Position numbers and translations under genes: made by a program
Notes under the pieces: model-generated
What the model was told of the DNA's origin: nothing
The model's database searches: none
Seen by the model: only the letters and a program-made list of their open reading frames with translations
Assembly (NCBI RefSeq): GCF_964187635.1
Contig: NZ_CAXLMO010000015.1
Coordinates: 7,738 to 71,737 of the forward strand
Direction of reading: 5' to 3'
Length of the DNA: 64,000 nucleotides
DNA from: Seribacter sulfatis
GTDB taxonomy: Bacteria; Verrucomicrobiota; Verrucomicrobiia; Opitutales; Seribacteraceae
Shown here: positions 14,818-24,338 of the stretch, piece by piece
Layout: the number at the start of each line of letters is the position of its first letter
How positions within the stretch are numbered: position 1 is the stretch's first letter

Positions 14818-16335
14818 TTATTTTTTGAGAAAAGGTAAGTCGTTTCGAAAAGAACCATTCATCAAAGATTTCTGCCAAGTTTGATACGCTTTTGCCTTCT
14901 CCGATTCATCTAAAGAAGAATCTTCCGCAAAATCAATCAATCTTAAATAACCATTTTCTTGGAGGTAGTGCCCAAGAGTACTATTCGAACGGGGATGGCC
15001 TATCATTGAAAAAACCAATTGTTCGGCTTCAATAACTCTTTTCTTTTGATTACCAGCGACTAAGAATACGCCAGACGAACGAATTTGGTTGAGTCGATCC
15101 TGAACAACCTGACTTTCTAGGTCCAGACAATTTCCAGAAAGTGAAAGGCGTTTTAAATTGTTAAGTGCGAGCAAAGGTTTTGCCGAGTGTATGAAATTAT
15201 TGGATAGGGATAAAACTTGTAATTTATCGAATTCTGCGAGTGCTTGAAGAGTAACAATTTGGTTTCTTTGTAAACGAAGTTCTTTCAATGAAGTGAGTCC
15301 CTGAATTGCTCTCAAATCACAGATTCGGTTTTCCGCGAGGTACAAATGTTCAATTCTTGGTAAAACCTCGAGACCGTGGAGACTGTTGATGCGATTGTCA
15401 GAGAGAGAAAGCCTACTAATATTTTCGAAATTTCTCAGATTCCCAACACTTTCTAATTGGTTTCCTGATAAAAGAAGGATCTGTAGTCGTGGTAAATCAT
15501 TCAGAGAATTAATTGATTTCAAAAGATTATCATAAAGATACAAATTTACTAATGTTGGGATTGATTGTAATTCAGTTAATGGATCAGTATCCCTTTTTCC
15601 ATTTCCACTTTCATCCGAAATGGGTTCACCAATATCATAAATTTTGTTCTTATTTTCATCCACATATCCCTCAATTCTTCCCAATTGATTTCCTTGCGCA
15701 TAGAAACTAGTCAGATTCGCAAGTGTGCTTACTCCCTCCAAATCAATTAATGAATTCCCTGACACATCTAAGTGACGTAATTGACTAAGGTGTGAGATTC
15801 CCGAGAGACCCAGCAATCGATTATTAGCAAGTGATAACTCCTGAAGTTGCCAGGGTCCCCTTTTTAAACGTTCCATCAACTCTGATAAAGTCAGAATTAA
15901 CGAAGCAACCTCGCTCTTGGGAGTTTTATAATCGGATAACTTGAGTTTAATTTGGCTAATTTCATCCTGCATTTTGCGGATTGATAAGCCCACAAATGGA
16001 GATAAGTCTGCTATTTTATTTCCAGAAAGATCAAGCTTTCGCAAATGAGGTAAATCCGTTATCGGGGAAAGATCTTGGATTAAATTATCGCGAAGAACTA
16101 AAACCTTCAAATTCTTAGCTGCCTGCAGTCCAGTTAAATCCCTAATTTGGGCATTACTGAGTTCAAAATATTCTAACTTTTCGGCGACTAATTCGGATGT
16201 CAGCGAATCCCGGTCCACTCGCAAGGCTTTTGCCAGAGCCTTTTCAAGTAGAGGTTCTGGCACAAAAAGTGGCTCTGCAAGTATAGCAAGAGGGAATAAA
16301 AGAAGGGAAATCCCTACCTTGAAAAGGAAAGACAT
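14818..16335 (-). CDS. Exported leucine-rich repeat protein (internalin-like)
   Basis: 505 residues from the ATG at 16335, which begins a signal peptide (MSFLFKVGISLLLFPLAILA, cleavage before EP). About ten LRRs of the 22-residue internalin type follow (LRKLDLSGNKIADLSPF, LQELSLANNRLLGLSGI, LQILLLSGNQLESVGNL, IEHLYLAENRICDLRAI). Two segments interrupt the solenoid: a helical insert near residues 115-155 and an EF-hand-like segment near 225-255 (DENKNKIYD ... DESGNGKRDTD). The C-terminal 90 residues are a non-repeat domain. A surface or periplasmic binding role is likely; the ligand is unknown. Confidence 0.85.
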   Translation of the reverse strand: MSFLFKVGISLLLFPLAILAEPLFVPEPLLEKALAKALRVDRDSLTSELVAEKLEYFELSNAQIRDLTGLQAAKNLKVLVLRDNLIQDLSPITDLPHLRKLDLSGNKIADLSPFVGLSIRKMQDEISQIKLKLSDYKTPKSEVASLILTLSELMERLKRGPWQLQELSLANNRLLGLSGISHLSQLRHLDVSGNSLIDLEGVSTLANLTSFYAQGNQLGRIEGYVDENKNKIYDIGEPISDESGNGKRDTDPLTELQSIPTLVNLYLYDNLLKSINSLNDLPRLQILLLSGNQLESVGNLRNFENISRLSLSDNRINSLHGLEVLPRIEHLYLAENRICDLRAIQGLTSLKELRLQRNQIVTLQALAEFDKLQVLSLSNNFIHSAKPLLALNNLKRLSLSGNCLDLESQVVQDRLNQIRSSGVFLVAGNQKKRVIEAEQLVFSMIGHPRSNSTLGHYLQENGYLRLIDFAEDSSLDESEKAKAYQTWQKSLMNGSFRNDLPFLKK

Positions 16336-16397
16336 GGCTGTGTTAAAAAAACAAGTTATTTGCACCTGTTTAATAATCGACCGGTCAATTGAATTCT

Positions 16398-19300
16398 TTA
16401 ACGCAATCGAGCAATCAAATCTTTTGATTCAACCGAATCCCCTACCTTGACTAAAAGTTCGTCTACCGTACCGGTTGCCGAGGCGTAGAGTGTAGTTTGC
16501 ATTTTCATGGCCTCTAACACCGCGATTTTTTCTCCTTTTGCAATCGTCTTCCCCACGCTTGTGGAAATACTGCTGACCATTGCAGGGATTGGTGCCGCCA
16601 CATGCTTAGGATTAGCGGGGTCTGCCTTTTCCCGAGCTCTCGTTTCAGCTTTAACAGATTTATCCTGCACTATTGTGCTTCGTGCTTTTCCATTTAATTC
16701 GAACGACAATGTTCTTTCTCCCTTTTCATCGGGATCTCCAATATGAAGCAATTTAATAAATAAGGTTTTTCCTTCCTCAATCTTAATTGCAATCTCTTCC
16801 CCTGGCTCAAGTCCATGAAAATAAGCGGTGGTGGGAAGGACTGAAACATCTCCGTACAAGGACCTGAAATTTTGAAAATCTTCAAAAACTTTTGGGTACA
16901 TCACACTTGAAAACAAGTCATCTTGAGAAGCTTTTCTTCCCAGCTTCTTGGTCAACGCTGTTGCCTCTTTTTTGAGGTCAATCTTAGGTGCAGATGCACC
17001 GGGACGACCCCGGAGTGCTTTTCTCTTTCCCAAGATAACTTTTTGAATGGCTTTGGGCCAACCTCCCTTAGGTTGACCAAGGTTTCCTGACAATAGATCA
17101 ATTACAGACTCAGGGAAACCAGTCTCAGGCGGTAAGTTTAGTAAATCTTCCGGCTTTACTCCTTTAGTAATTAGGAAAATAGCTAAGTCACCAACACTCT
17201 TACTGCTTGGTGTCACTTTCACGATATCTCCCAGCATTTTGTTTACCTCTTGATAAGTTTTAACCACATCAGGCCATCTTTTACCCAGTCCAAGCGCACT
17301 CGCTTGTTCACGTAAGTTGGTGTATTGACCACCTGGCATCTGATGTTGGAAAACTTCTGCACTTCCAAAGGGGGGCGAGCTGTCAAAAGGAGAGTAATAT
17401 TGCCTGACCGCTTCCCAATAAATTGATAACTGGTTCAATGCATCCACATCCAACCCAGTAGAACGAGGTGAATTACGTAACGAGTGAACAATCGAATTTA
17501 GATTCGGCTGACTGGTGCAGCCAGAAAGTGAGGAAATAGCCAAGTCCACCACATCCACTCCCGCTTCACTGGCTTTTAAGACAGAAGCAGCAGCAATACC
17601 ACTTGAATCATGCGTGTGAAAATGGATCGGTAATGAAACTTCGTTCTTCAGCGCTTTTACTAACCGGTAAGCTGCAATGGGGTGACAAAGTCCGGCCATA
17701 TCCTTAATGGCAAGAATATGGGCACCCATTTTTTCTAATTCTTTCGCGAGATCGACATAATATTTGAGCGCATACTTTTCTTCAGTTGAGTCAGTGAAAT
17801 CTCCTGTAAAACAAAGAGATGCCTCACATAGTGAATTTGTCTTTTCGCTCACCGTCTCCATTGCCACTTTTAAATTGGGCAAATAATTTAAGGAATCAAA
17901 AATTCTAAAAATATCCATTCCCGCTTCGGATGAATGGATGATAAATTCACGCACCACATTATCTGGATAATTGGCATAACCAACTGCATTCGAGCCACGA
18001 AGTAGCATCTGAAAGAGAACATTGGGAATTTTTTCACGCAGATGCCTGAGGCGTTCATACGGAGATTCCCCAAGAAAACGCATACAGGTATCGAAAGTAG
18101 CTCCCCCCCACATCTCCAAACTAAAGAGTCCGGAGGCCCGGCGTGCGATAAAGTCAGATACTGCGGTCATATCATAGGTTCTCATTCTCGCCGCAAAAAG
18201 AGACTGATGAGCATCCCTTAAAGTGGTGTCGGTCACCAAAAGAGACTTTTGATCCCTCATCCATTTTGAAAACTTCTGAGGACCTTTTTCAAGTAGTAAG
18301 TCACGAGTTCCCCGGGGAGGAGAAACCTTGGCATCATATTCAGGTTCGATCAATGGAAGCGGTGCCTCTATGCGTTCCCTCCCCTTCACTTGAGGGTTCC
18401 CGTTCACAATAATTTCCCCAAGGTAACTGAGTAATTTGGAAGCCCGGTCCCTGCGTGCTTTAAAGCGAAAGAGATCGGGGGTAACATCGATCATTCGAGT
18501 GGTCGCATTTCCCTCTACGAAATCCTTATGATTGATTACATTTTCAAGAAATGGAATATTGGTTTTTACTCCACGAATACGCATTTCCCTGAGGGCCCGA
18601 TGCATTCGGGCCAGTGCTTGAGATAAGTTGGATCCCGAGGTCGTAAGCTTAACTAACAGAGAATCGTAAAAGGGAGTAATTATGGCACCCGTATCCCCCA
18701 TTGCTCCATCCAAGCGCACACCAAAACCAGCGGCTGAACGGTAACTCAAAATCTTACCATAATCGGGAGCAAAGTCTTTCTCTGGATCCTCAGTGGTAAC
18801 TCGACACTGAATGGCACATCCATTACGTGGAATATTTTCCTGGGAAGGAATTCCTATGTCTTTCCCATGTAAAGACTTGTTCATTGCCACAAGGATTTGG
18901 GAGCGGACAATATCGATTCCTGTAATCTGTTCAGTTACAGTATGTTCAACCTGAATCCGTGGATTCATCTCGATGAAGAACCATTCGTTGGTGTCTTGAT
19001 CCAGAAGGAATTCTACCGTTCCTGCATTGTCATAGCCGATTTTTCGCGCAAGTTCAACTCCCGCATCACAAAGATTATCCACGACCTCCTTGGGCAAACC
19101 AATAGACGGAGCAACTTCGACCACCTTTTGGTACCTTCTTTGCACGGAACAATCTCGCTCATGCAAATGAACAATATTTCCCTTTCGATCTCCTAATATT
19201 TGAACTTCTAAATGCTTCGCACGTCCAACATACCTCTCGAGAAAAACGGATGAATTCCCAAAAGCACGTTCCGCCTCTCCCTGGGCTTCTTCGAGCATTG

Positions 19301-19835
19301 CTTTTAAATCCTCTTCTTTATTTACCACTCGCATTCCACGACCACCGCCTCCAAAGGCGGCTTTGATAATTAATGGAAAGCCAATTTTACGACCCCACTT
19401 GAGAGCATCTGCAGGTTTTGAAACCGCACTCGGAGTAGCTGGTAGAGTAGGAACCCCCGCCGCATCGGCAGCTTTCTTGGCGGCCACTTTATCTCCCATA
19501 TTTTCAAGTAATTCCGGACGCGGTCCAATAAAGGTAATTCCCGCATCCTCACATGCACGGGCAAAATGAGCATTTTCGGATAAGAAACCGTAGCCAGGGT
19601 GAATCATATCGACACCTTTATCCTTCGCGAGGGTAATGATCGAATCGATGTCAAGATAAGCGGCGACCGGACCTTTTCCCTTCCCCACTAGATAAGCTTC
19701 GTCTGCCTTGAAGCGATGAACTCCAAAACGATCTTCCTCCGCGTAAATTGCAACAGTGCGCAGGTTTAATTCGGTTGCTGAACGAAAAATACGCACTGCA
19801 ATTTCGCTACGATTGGCGACTAGGAGTTTCTTCAT
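16398..19835 (-). CDS. pyc: Pyruvate carboxylase, single-chain
   Basis: Biotin- and ATP-dependent conversion of pyruvate to oxaloacetate, the main anaplerotic route. 1145 residues from the ATG at 19835 (MKKLLVANRSEIAVRIF), the usual length for the single-chain enzyme. Order of domains: biotin carboxylase (1-450; GGGGRGMRVV loop, EMNPRIQVEHTVTE), carboxyltransferase (about 530-810; DTTLRDAHQSL, FHTHDSSG), allosteric/linker region, and C-terminal biotinyl domain with the biotinylated lysine near residue 1111 in LEAMKMQT. No Shine-Dalgarno sequence is seen before the start. It is followed by the LRR gene on the same strand after about 60 bases. Confidence 0.96.
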   Translation of the reverse strand: MKKLLVANRSEIAVRIFRSATELNLRTVAIYAEEDRFGVHRFKADEAYLVGKGKGPVAAYLDIDSIITLAKDKGVDMIHPGYGFLSENAHFARACEDAGITFIGPRPELLENMGDKVAAKKAADAAGVPTLPATPSAVSKPADALKWGRKIGFPLIIKAAFGGGGRGMRVVNKEEDLKAMLEEAQGEAERAFGNSSVFLERYVGRAKHLEVQILGDRKGNIVHLHERDCSVQRRYQKVVEVAPSIGLPKEVVDNLCDAGVELARKIGYDNAGTVEFLLDQDTNEWFFIEMNPRIQVEHTVTEQITGIDIVRSQILVAMNKSLHGKDIGIPSQENIPRNGCAIQCRVTTEDPEKDFAPDYGKILSYRSAAGFGVRLDGAMGDTGAIITPFYDSLLVKLTTSGSNLSQALARMHRALREMRIRGVKTNIPFLENVINHKDFVEGNATTRMIDVTPDLFRFKARRDRASKLLSYLGEIIVNGNPQVKGRERIEAPLPLIEPEYDAKVSPPRGTRDLLLEKGPQKFSKWMRDQKSLLVTDTTLRDAHQSLFAARMRTYDMTAVSDFIARRASGLFSLEMWGGATFDTCMRFLGESPYERLRHLREKIPNVLFQMLLRGSNAVGYANYPDNVVREFIIHSSEAGMDIFRIFDSLNYLPNLKVAMETVSEKTNSLCEASLCFTGDFTDSTEEKYALKYYVDLAKELEKMGAHILAIKDMAGLCHPIAAYRLVKALKNEVSLPIHFHTHDSSGIAAASVLKASEAGVDVVDLAISSLSGCTSQPNLNSIVHSLRNSPRSTGLDVDALNQLSIYWEAVRQYYSPFDSSPPFGSAEVFQHQMPGGQYTNLREQASALGLGKRWPDVVKTYQEVNKMLGDIVKVTPSSKSVGDLAIFLITKGVKPEDLLNLPPETGFPESVIDLLSGNLGQPKGGWPKAIQKVILGKRKALRGRPGASAPKIDLKKEATALTKKLGRKASQDDLFSSVMYPKVFEDFQNFRSLYGDVSVLPTTAYFHGLEPGEEIAIKIEEGKTLFIKLLHIGDPDEKGERTLSFELNGKARSTIVQDKSVKAETRAREKADPANPKHVAAPIPAMVSSISTSVGKTIAKGEKIAVLEAMKMQTTLYASATGTVDELLVKVGDSVESKDLIARLR

Positions 19836-19901
19836 AAAATAAAGGATGGGGTTAGTAATCCAAACCTTATCCAATGCATAAAACTAAAGGTTTTTTCAAT
19901 A

Positions 19902-20819
19902 TTAAAAAGCTTTGAGTAAGGAAGTATTATCAAAAAACCACAAAATAGGATCAAACCAAGAATCAATTACTTCGGATGCCCCCCCAAGATAAATAATTCC
20001 ACCTATCGCTAAATAAGGGCCAAACGGAACCTCGGCTCCCCATTGTAAATTCTTGTCTGAATTTTCATTTTCGGTACTTTTACTAAAACATTTTTGAAAA
20101 ATCATTAATGGAAGTAATAAAAGAGTTCCCAATAATGCACCGCCAAAAATTGCAAATATTGCACCTTTCCAACCACAAAACGCACCAATACATCCCAACA
20201 ATTTAACATCTCCTTCGCCCAGTGCTTCTCTCCCAAATCCAATATGGGCAAGGGTACCAATCCAATAAAGTAAAGAGGAGCCAATCAGGAGGCCTAGTAA
20301 CGAATTGAAACCACTCGCAAAATGGGAAAGCCAGGTTTGATCAAATCCCATTTCATTAAGTTCTGGGAATGTGAAACAGAATAAAACGCCCAAAACCGCC
20401 CCCCCCACGCTAAACCGATCGGGTATAAGCATGGTTTCATAATCAATCACAATCACCACGATCATAATCCAAGAAAAAAGGAGCCGGGCGAGTAAAGAGA
20501 CCAGATCTAAGTCGAGCGAGTATAGGTAGGCAAAATAGGCAAAGACAAGTCCCACTGAAACTTCGATTAACCAATAACGTAAAGGGATCGAAAAAGCACA
20601 ACAACCAGCCTGCCCCTTTTGGTAAAGCCATGTAATTATCGGTATATTTCTAAACCACGGTATACTTGTCCCGCAGCCCGGGCAGTGGGAAGAAGGTAAG
20701 ATAATGGACTTCCCCATCGGTATTCGATGGGCGCACACATTGAGGAAACTACCCAAAACGGTACCCAGTACAAAACCGAAGTAAGGTAAAACCAAGGGGG
20801 TTAGAAAAATTTCAGGCAC
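19902..20819 (-). CDS. Type IV prepilin peptidase (A24 family, PilD/GspO-like)
   Basis: Inner-membrane aspartic protease that removes the leader of type IV pilins or type II secretion pseudopilins and may N-methylate them. The two catalytic aspartates lie in VIDYETMLIPD and GEGDVKLLG. The N-terminal cytoplasmic loop has SHCPGCGTSIPWFRNIPI and ends LRYWLIE; the second cysteine pair, normally CxxC, is altered to GCC. About eight membrane helices. The GTG at 20819, five bases after the aroE stop, gives 305 residues and a sensible first helix (LPYFGFVLGTVLGSFLNV); the longer frame back to 20891 lies inside aroE. No pilin genes are in the window. Confidence 0.88.
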   Translation of the reverse strand: MPEIFLTPLVLPYFGFVLGTVLGSFLNVCAHRIPMGKSIILPSSHCPGCGTSIPWFRNIPIITWLYQKGQAGCCAFSIPLRYWLIEVSVGLVFAYFAYLYSLDLDLVSLLARLLFSWIMIVVIVIDYETMLIPDRFSVGGAVLGVLFCFTFPELNEMGFDQTWLSHFASGFNSLLGLLIGSSLLYWIGTLAHIGFGREALGEGDVKLLGCIGAFCGWKGAIFAIFGGALLGTLLLLPLMIFQKCFSKSTENENSDKNLQWGAEVPFGPYLAIGGIIYLGGASEVIDSWFDPILWFFDNTSLLKAF

Positions 20820-20824
20820 CAGAT

Positions 20825-21736
20825 TTAATGAGTAATTGCGGCATGAGCCCCTGAATACATCGCAGTTACAGAAATCTCCTTCCCGGTCCATATTTCCAAC
20901 GACCGAACCGCCTGATGTACCAGCATTGACAATCCATTCTCGTGTGCCATTCCCCGTGCTTTTGCATCTCTAAGCAGAGGGGTTTCGGCAGGATTATATA
21001 TCATATCATATACCCGTGTGGATTCTGAAAAATGGGCAAGGGACAGGGGAGAAGGGTCACCTTCATTTAAACCAAGTGAAGTTGCATTGATGATGACGAT
21101 TTTTTCATGATTATAAATTTCGGGGGCTATTTGACTGATTTCAAAGGGAATCACATTTTTTACATCAAATGACTTACTCAAATTCTCTACCAGTTCACCA
21201 AGCCGATTAGAGGAACGGTTTCCAATCCATATTGTAGGACATCCCCGAGATAAGGCCTGAGCGGCGGCCGCTCGTGCTGCTCCACCGGCACCAAGAATTA
21301 GAACAGGAGTTGATTCTAAAGAAACTGCCAATTCTCCAGCCAACGCATTCTCGATACCATATCCATCCGAATTAAAGCCCTGCCATTCCTGCCCATTGAG
21401 CATCAAGGTGTTGACGGCTCCGATACTTCGAGCCTCCTCGTTGATTGTATCAAGCAATGAAAAGACCTCTACCTTATGTGGAATGGTAAGGTTTAATCCC
21501 CGATACCCGCACTCCCTTAGACATTCTAACGCGGGACCTAGATTCTTGGATTCAACTTCTACTTTATGGTAGACCCAATTTGAAAAGGAAGGAAAGCGAG
21601 TACACAGTTCGGCGAGAGCCGCTTTATGTAGTTGAGGACTGATCGAATGCGCAATTGGCGAGCCTAAAACTGCCAAGCCCACTTGTCCGCGAGGGAGGGG
21701 AACGAGATCCTCAATCAATAAAGGTGCCTCAGGCAT
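20825..21736 (-). CDS. aroE: Shikimate 5-dehydrogenase
   Basis: NADPH-dependent reduction of 3-dehydroshikimate in aromatic amino acid synthesis. 303 residues from the ATG at 21736, which overlaps the end of the upstream gene by eight bases. Substrate-site motifs GSPIAHSISPQLH, LTIPHKVEVFS (catalytic Lys) and FNSDGYGIENAL (catalytic Asp) are present, followed by the dinucleotide-binding GAGGAARAAAAQAL and the INATSLGL loop. The N terminus has about 25 extra residues before the core. An earlier ATG at 21769 lies deep in the upstream gene and is less likely. Confidence 0.94.
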   Translation of the reverse strand: MPEAPLLIEDLVPLPRGQVGLAVLGSPIAHSISPQLHKAALAELCTRFPSFSNWVYHKVEVESKNLGPALECLRECGYRGLNLTIPHKVEVFSLLDTINEEARSIGAVNTLMLNGQEWQGFNSDGYGIENALAGELAVSLESTPVLILGAGGAARAAAAQALSRGCPTIWIGNRSSNRLGELVENLSKSFDVKNVIPFEISQIAPEIYNHEKIVIINATSLGLNEGDPSPLSLAHFSESTRVYDMIYNPAETPLLRDAKARGMAHENGLSMLVHQAVRSLEIWTGKEISVTAMYSGAHAAITH

Positions 21737-22604
21737 TAGTCTCTCTTTGATGAACCCGCTCAAATTCATTTACAAAATTTTGAAACAGAATCGAGTTTTC
21801 CTCATCTCCCAATTTAGCGTATTGTTGAACGAGATTTCGGCACCCTCTCGTTAATGTTTCTGCTACGGTTACCGGTAAAAGATAGGAGCCTGAATTTTCG
21901 ATAGAAGAATCATCAAGGAAGTCTTCCATTTGTTCGATTTCCAAGAATTTACCACCCGACCAGGCATCGATATAAAAAGGCTTATTATCTGAAAAACAAC
22001 CCACCATAAAACGTCCGGGTAAGCCAATAGGTTCGAGTTCCAGCCCAATTCGCCTGGCCACCAAAAGGTACACCATGGAGAGGGTAATGGGTAAGCCCCT
22101 TCTTCTTTCCAAGACACAATGCAAAAAACTGTTTTGAGGATCCGAAAAGTCCTTACTTGCCGCACGAAAATTAAACTCATGAAAAAGGACCCGGTTCAAA
22201 ACCGAGCAAATTTCCTTCGAACTATGGGGAGGAAGCAAAAGCTCTCTGGCACGATCAGCTAAACGATCTAAAAAGAGAGTGGAAGAAGAAATGTCCAAAC
22301 CTGGAAAAATAGTTCGATCCAATAAGAACCAACCAGATTCAAGCTCGTACCGTAATGAACGTATAAAGCTAAGAAAATCGCCTACCCCATCAACCCATCC
22401 CAGTTGAACGAGGAGACTATGAGCATGCTTAGCTAAAAGATTGTCCGGTTCCCGCATTACTTGTTCTAAGAAGCGAATCCCCTCATTCGGACATTTGGTA
22501 AGATAATCAATCAAACCTTTACGAACGACCGGGCTTTCATCATCCAATAATCGACGAACTTGATTCCAGCTATCATCGTTTTTTACTTTTAAACCTTTCT
22601 TCAT
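21729..22604 (-). CDS. SirB1-like transglutaminase-fold protein
   Basis: 291 residues. The N-terminal 80 residues are helical and HEAT-like (SPVVRKGLIDYLTKCPNEGI). The rest matches the SirB1_N transglutaminase-like family: VLNRVLFHEFNF, NSFLHCVLERRRGLPITLSM with the cysteine in LHCVLE, GLPGRFMVG and the FYIDAWSGGKFL block carrying the acidic residue. Such proteins often carry TPR or helical repeats; the activity is uncharacterised. It is first in a chain with aroE (overlap) and the prepilin peptidase. Confidence 0.82.
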   Translation of the reverse strand: MKKGLKVKNDDSWNQVRRLLDDESPVVRKGLIDYLTKCPNEGIRFLEQVMREPDNLLAKHAHSLLVQLGWVDGVGDFLSFIRSLRYELESGWFLLDRTIFPGLDISSSTLFLDRLADRARELLLPPHSSKEICSVLNRVLFHEFNFRAASKDFSDPQNSFLHCVLERRRGLPITLSMVYLLVARRIGLELEPIGLPGRFMVGCFSDNKPFYIDAWSGGKFLEIEQMEDFLDDSSIENSGSYLLPVTVAETLTRGCRNLVQQYAKLGDEENSILFQNFVNEFERVHQRETNA

Positions 22605-22666
22605 TTAAGTGCCAATATTTGCGCCTTCCATGAATCGGGGCAAGCCTAGTTCTATATCCAAAAGAT

Positions 22667-23359
22667 TCAAGACCTATGCCCAAAAAGCCCCGAACCCACA
22701 CGAATCATGGTACTACCTTCCATTACTGCTTCCTGTAAATCTCCGCTCATTCCCATTGAAAGTTCGGTTAAAGGAAGGTTGAATTGAGAAGACAATCGAT
22801 CTCTTAAAATTCGTAATTTTGAAAACGCATCCCTCGCAATAGTAGGTTCATTGGGTGCAAAAGGAGCAATTGTCATTAAACCCTCAATTCTAATCGTAGA
22901 AAAACCCATGGCTTCTTCCAGTAGGCTCTTACATTCCTCTTCTGCAAGTCCAGCCTTAGCAGGGTCTTTACCGGTATTGACCTGAATAAAAATACCCAAT
23001 TGATCATTCGATTTTTCTAACGCTTGATTCAACTTGTTCAAAACTTTGCTCGAATCCACCGTTTGAACCCGAGAAAATCGACCGGCAACCAGCTTGGCTT
23101 TATTACTCTGCAAATGCCCAATTAAATCCCAATTGATTCCTTCAATTCCAACTTGCTTTTCAATTGCTTCCTGGACTCGATTTTCACCAACCCGCGAAAA
23201 ACCGGCTCTCTGTGCGTAGTGAACCGCTTCAATTGGCCAATTTTTAGTGACTGGAAGAATTTGAACCTCTTCAATGGATCGATTGGCAGAGCCACATGCA
23301 TTAGCAAGCTGCTCTTGTAAAAGTTCCAAGTTTTGCCTGAATTCTGCTTCCGATATCAT
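22667..23359 (-). CDS. yggS: YggS-family PLP homeostasis protein
   Basis: 230 residues, the usual length of this pyridoxal 5'-phosphate-binding single-domain TIM barrel, which buffers PLP and affects amino acid pools. The PLP lysine is Lys39 in ILPVTKNWP; GENRVQEAIEK, WDLIGHLQSNKAK, IQVNTGKDPAKAGL and LSMGMSGDLQEAVMEGSTMI then RVGSGLFG are all diagnostic. It is transcribed away from a LysR regulator across a 64-base gap. Confidence 0.95.
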   Translation of the reverse strand: MISEAEFRQNLELLQEQLANACGSANRSIEEVQILPVTKNWPIEAVHYAQRAGFSRVGENRVQEAIEKQVGIEGINWDLIGHLQSNKAKLVAGRFSRVQTVDSSKVLNKLNQALEKSNDQLGIFIQVNTGKDPAKAGLAEEECKSLLEEAMGFSTIRIEGLMTIAPFAPNEPTIARDAFSKLRILRDRLSSQFNLPLTELSMGMSGDLQEAVMEGSTMIRVGSGLFGHRS

Positions 23360-23416
23360 CTTAATTATTAGTTTTTTGAATATTAGGTTTGATAATCATA
23401 AGATCAATTAATATCT

Positions 23417-23422
23417 ATTATA
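23417..23422 (-). promoter_or_regulatory. Candidate -10 box for yggS
   Basis: On the minus strand the hexamer is exactly TATAAT, about 58 bases before the yggS start; the matching -35 (TTTTGA) 17 bases further is weak and lies inside the divergent lysR coding start. The box ends two bases before the lysR ATG, so the regulator could act on both genes from this gap. Confidence 0.35.
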
Positions 23423-23423
23423 C

Positions 23424-24320
23424 ATGCATATACAAAACTTCAAAACATTTTGCGATTTGGTTGAAACACAAAGTTTTTCAAAGGCAGCACGACTCAACGA
23501 AGTCACACAATCTGCAGTAAGTCAGCAATTAAAAGCGATGGAGAATTATTATGACATGCTGATAATCGATCGAAACCAGAAGAAATTTCGTCTCACTCAG
23601 CAGGGAACCACTCTTTATAAAACCTTTAAGGAAATCCTCACCCTCTATGAACGCTTAAGTTGTGAAATTCAGGAAATGAGAAATGTGGTGAGTGGTTCGA
23701 TCCAAATCTCGACTGTTAACAGTATCGGACTCCATGAATTACCGCCTTACTTAAAGTCATTCATGAAGGAATTTCCGTCGGTAAACGCAAGGGTTGAATA
23801 CAGGCGGGCAAACTTAGTTTATGAAGATGTATTACATGGGACTGCAGATATTGGCTTGGTCGCCTTCCCCGTGAAGCATAAAGAACTCACGATTATTCCA
23901 TTTGCCACCGATGAATTAATTGTGGCAATGAATCCAAGTCATCCATTAGCGGCGAAGGACAGTCTATCCATTGAGGAACTGAAAGAGGTTGAATTCATTG
24001 CATTTGAAAAAGATATTCCCACTCGAAAAGCGACTGATCAAATTCTCAGAAACGCGGAGGTAGAAGTCTCCATCGTAATGGAATTTGATAATGTAGAAAC
24101 TGTAAAGCGGGCATTGGAAATCAATGCCGGAGTCGCGATCATTCCCAAAAATACCGTTGCTAATGAAACCGATCGAAAGCAATTGGTTACTTGCCAGTTG
24201 GATGAAGGTAAGCATATCCGACCACTCTCTCTCATTCACAAAAAGACACGTATGCTAACTCCCGCCCTTCGATCCTTTATCGAAACAATGCTACACTCTC
24301 CTTCTCATAAGGAGGAATAG
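23424..24320 (+). CDS. LysR-family transcriptional regulator
   Basis: 298 residues. The N-terminal winged helix-turn-helix (1-62) has FCDLVETQSFSKAARLNEVT then QSAVSQQLKAME, followed by a linker helix and a periplasmic-binding-protein-like effector domain (about 90-295) with ISTVNSIGLHELPPYLKSF and DIGLVAFPVKHKEL. It resembles CysL/CbbR-type members, but the effector cannot be told from the sequence. Divergent from yggS, convergent with the DUF3108 gene; by the usual LysR rule it may control yggS and itself. Confidence 0.9.
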   Translation: MHIQNFKTFCDLVETQSFSKAARLNEVTQSAVSQQLKAMENYYDMLIIDRNQKKFRLTQQGTTLYKTFKEILTLYERLSCEIQEMRNVVSGSIQISTVNSIGLHELPPYLKSFMKEFPSVNARVEYRRANLVYEDVLHGTADIGLVAFPVKHKELTIIPFATDELIVAMNPSHPLAAKDSLSIEELKEVEFIAFEKDIPTRKATDQILRNAEVEVSIVMEFDNVETVKRALEINAGVAIIPKNTVANETDRKQLVTCQLDEGKHIRPLSLIHKKTRMLTPALRSFIETMLHSPSHKEE

Positions 24321-24338
24321 TTTAAAACTATTTTAAAC
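24320..24338. terminator. AT-rich palindrome between convergent lysR and DUF3108 genes
   Basis: GTTTAAAACTATTTTAAAC is an 8-bp perfect stem with a 3-base loop. It overlaps the stop codons of both convergent genes and could end transcription from either side, but it lacks G-C pairs and a strong T tract, so confidence is low. Confidence 0.3.
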
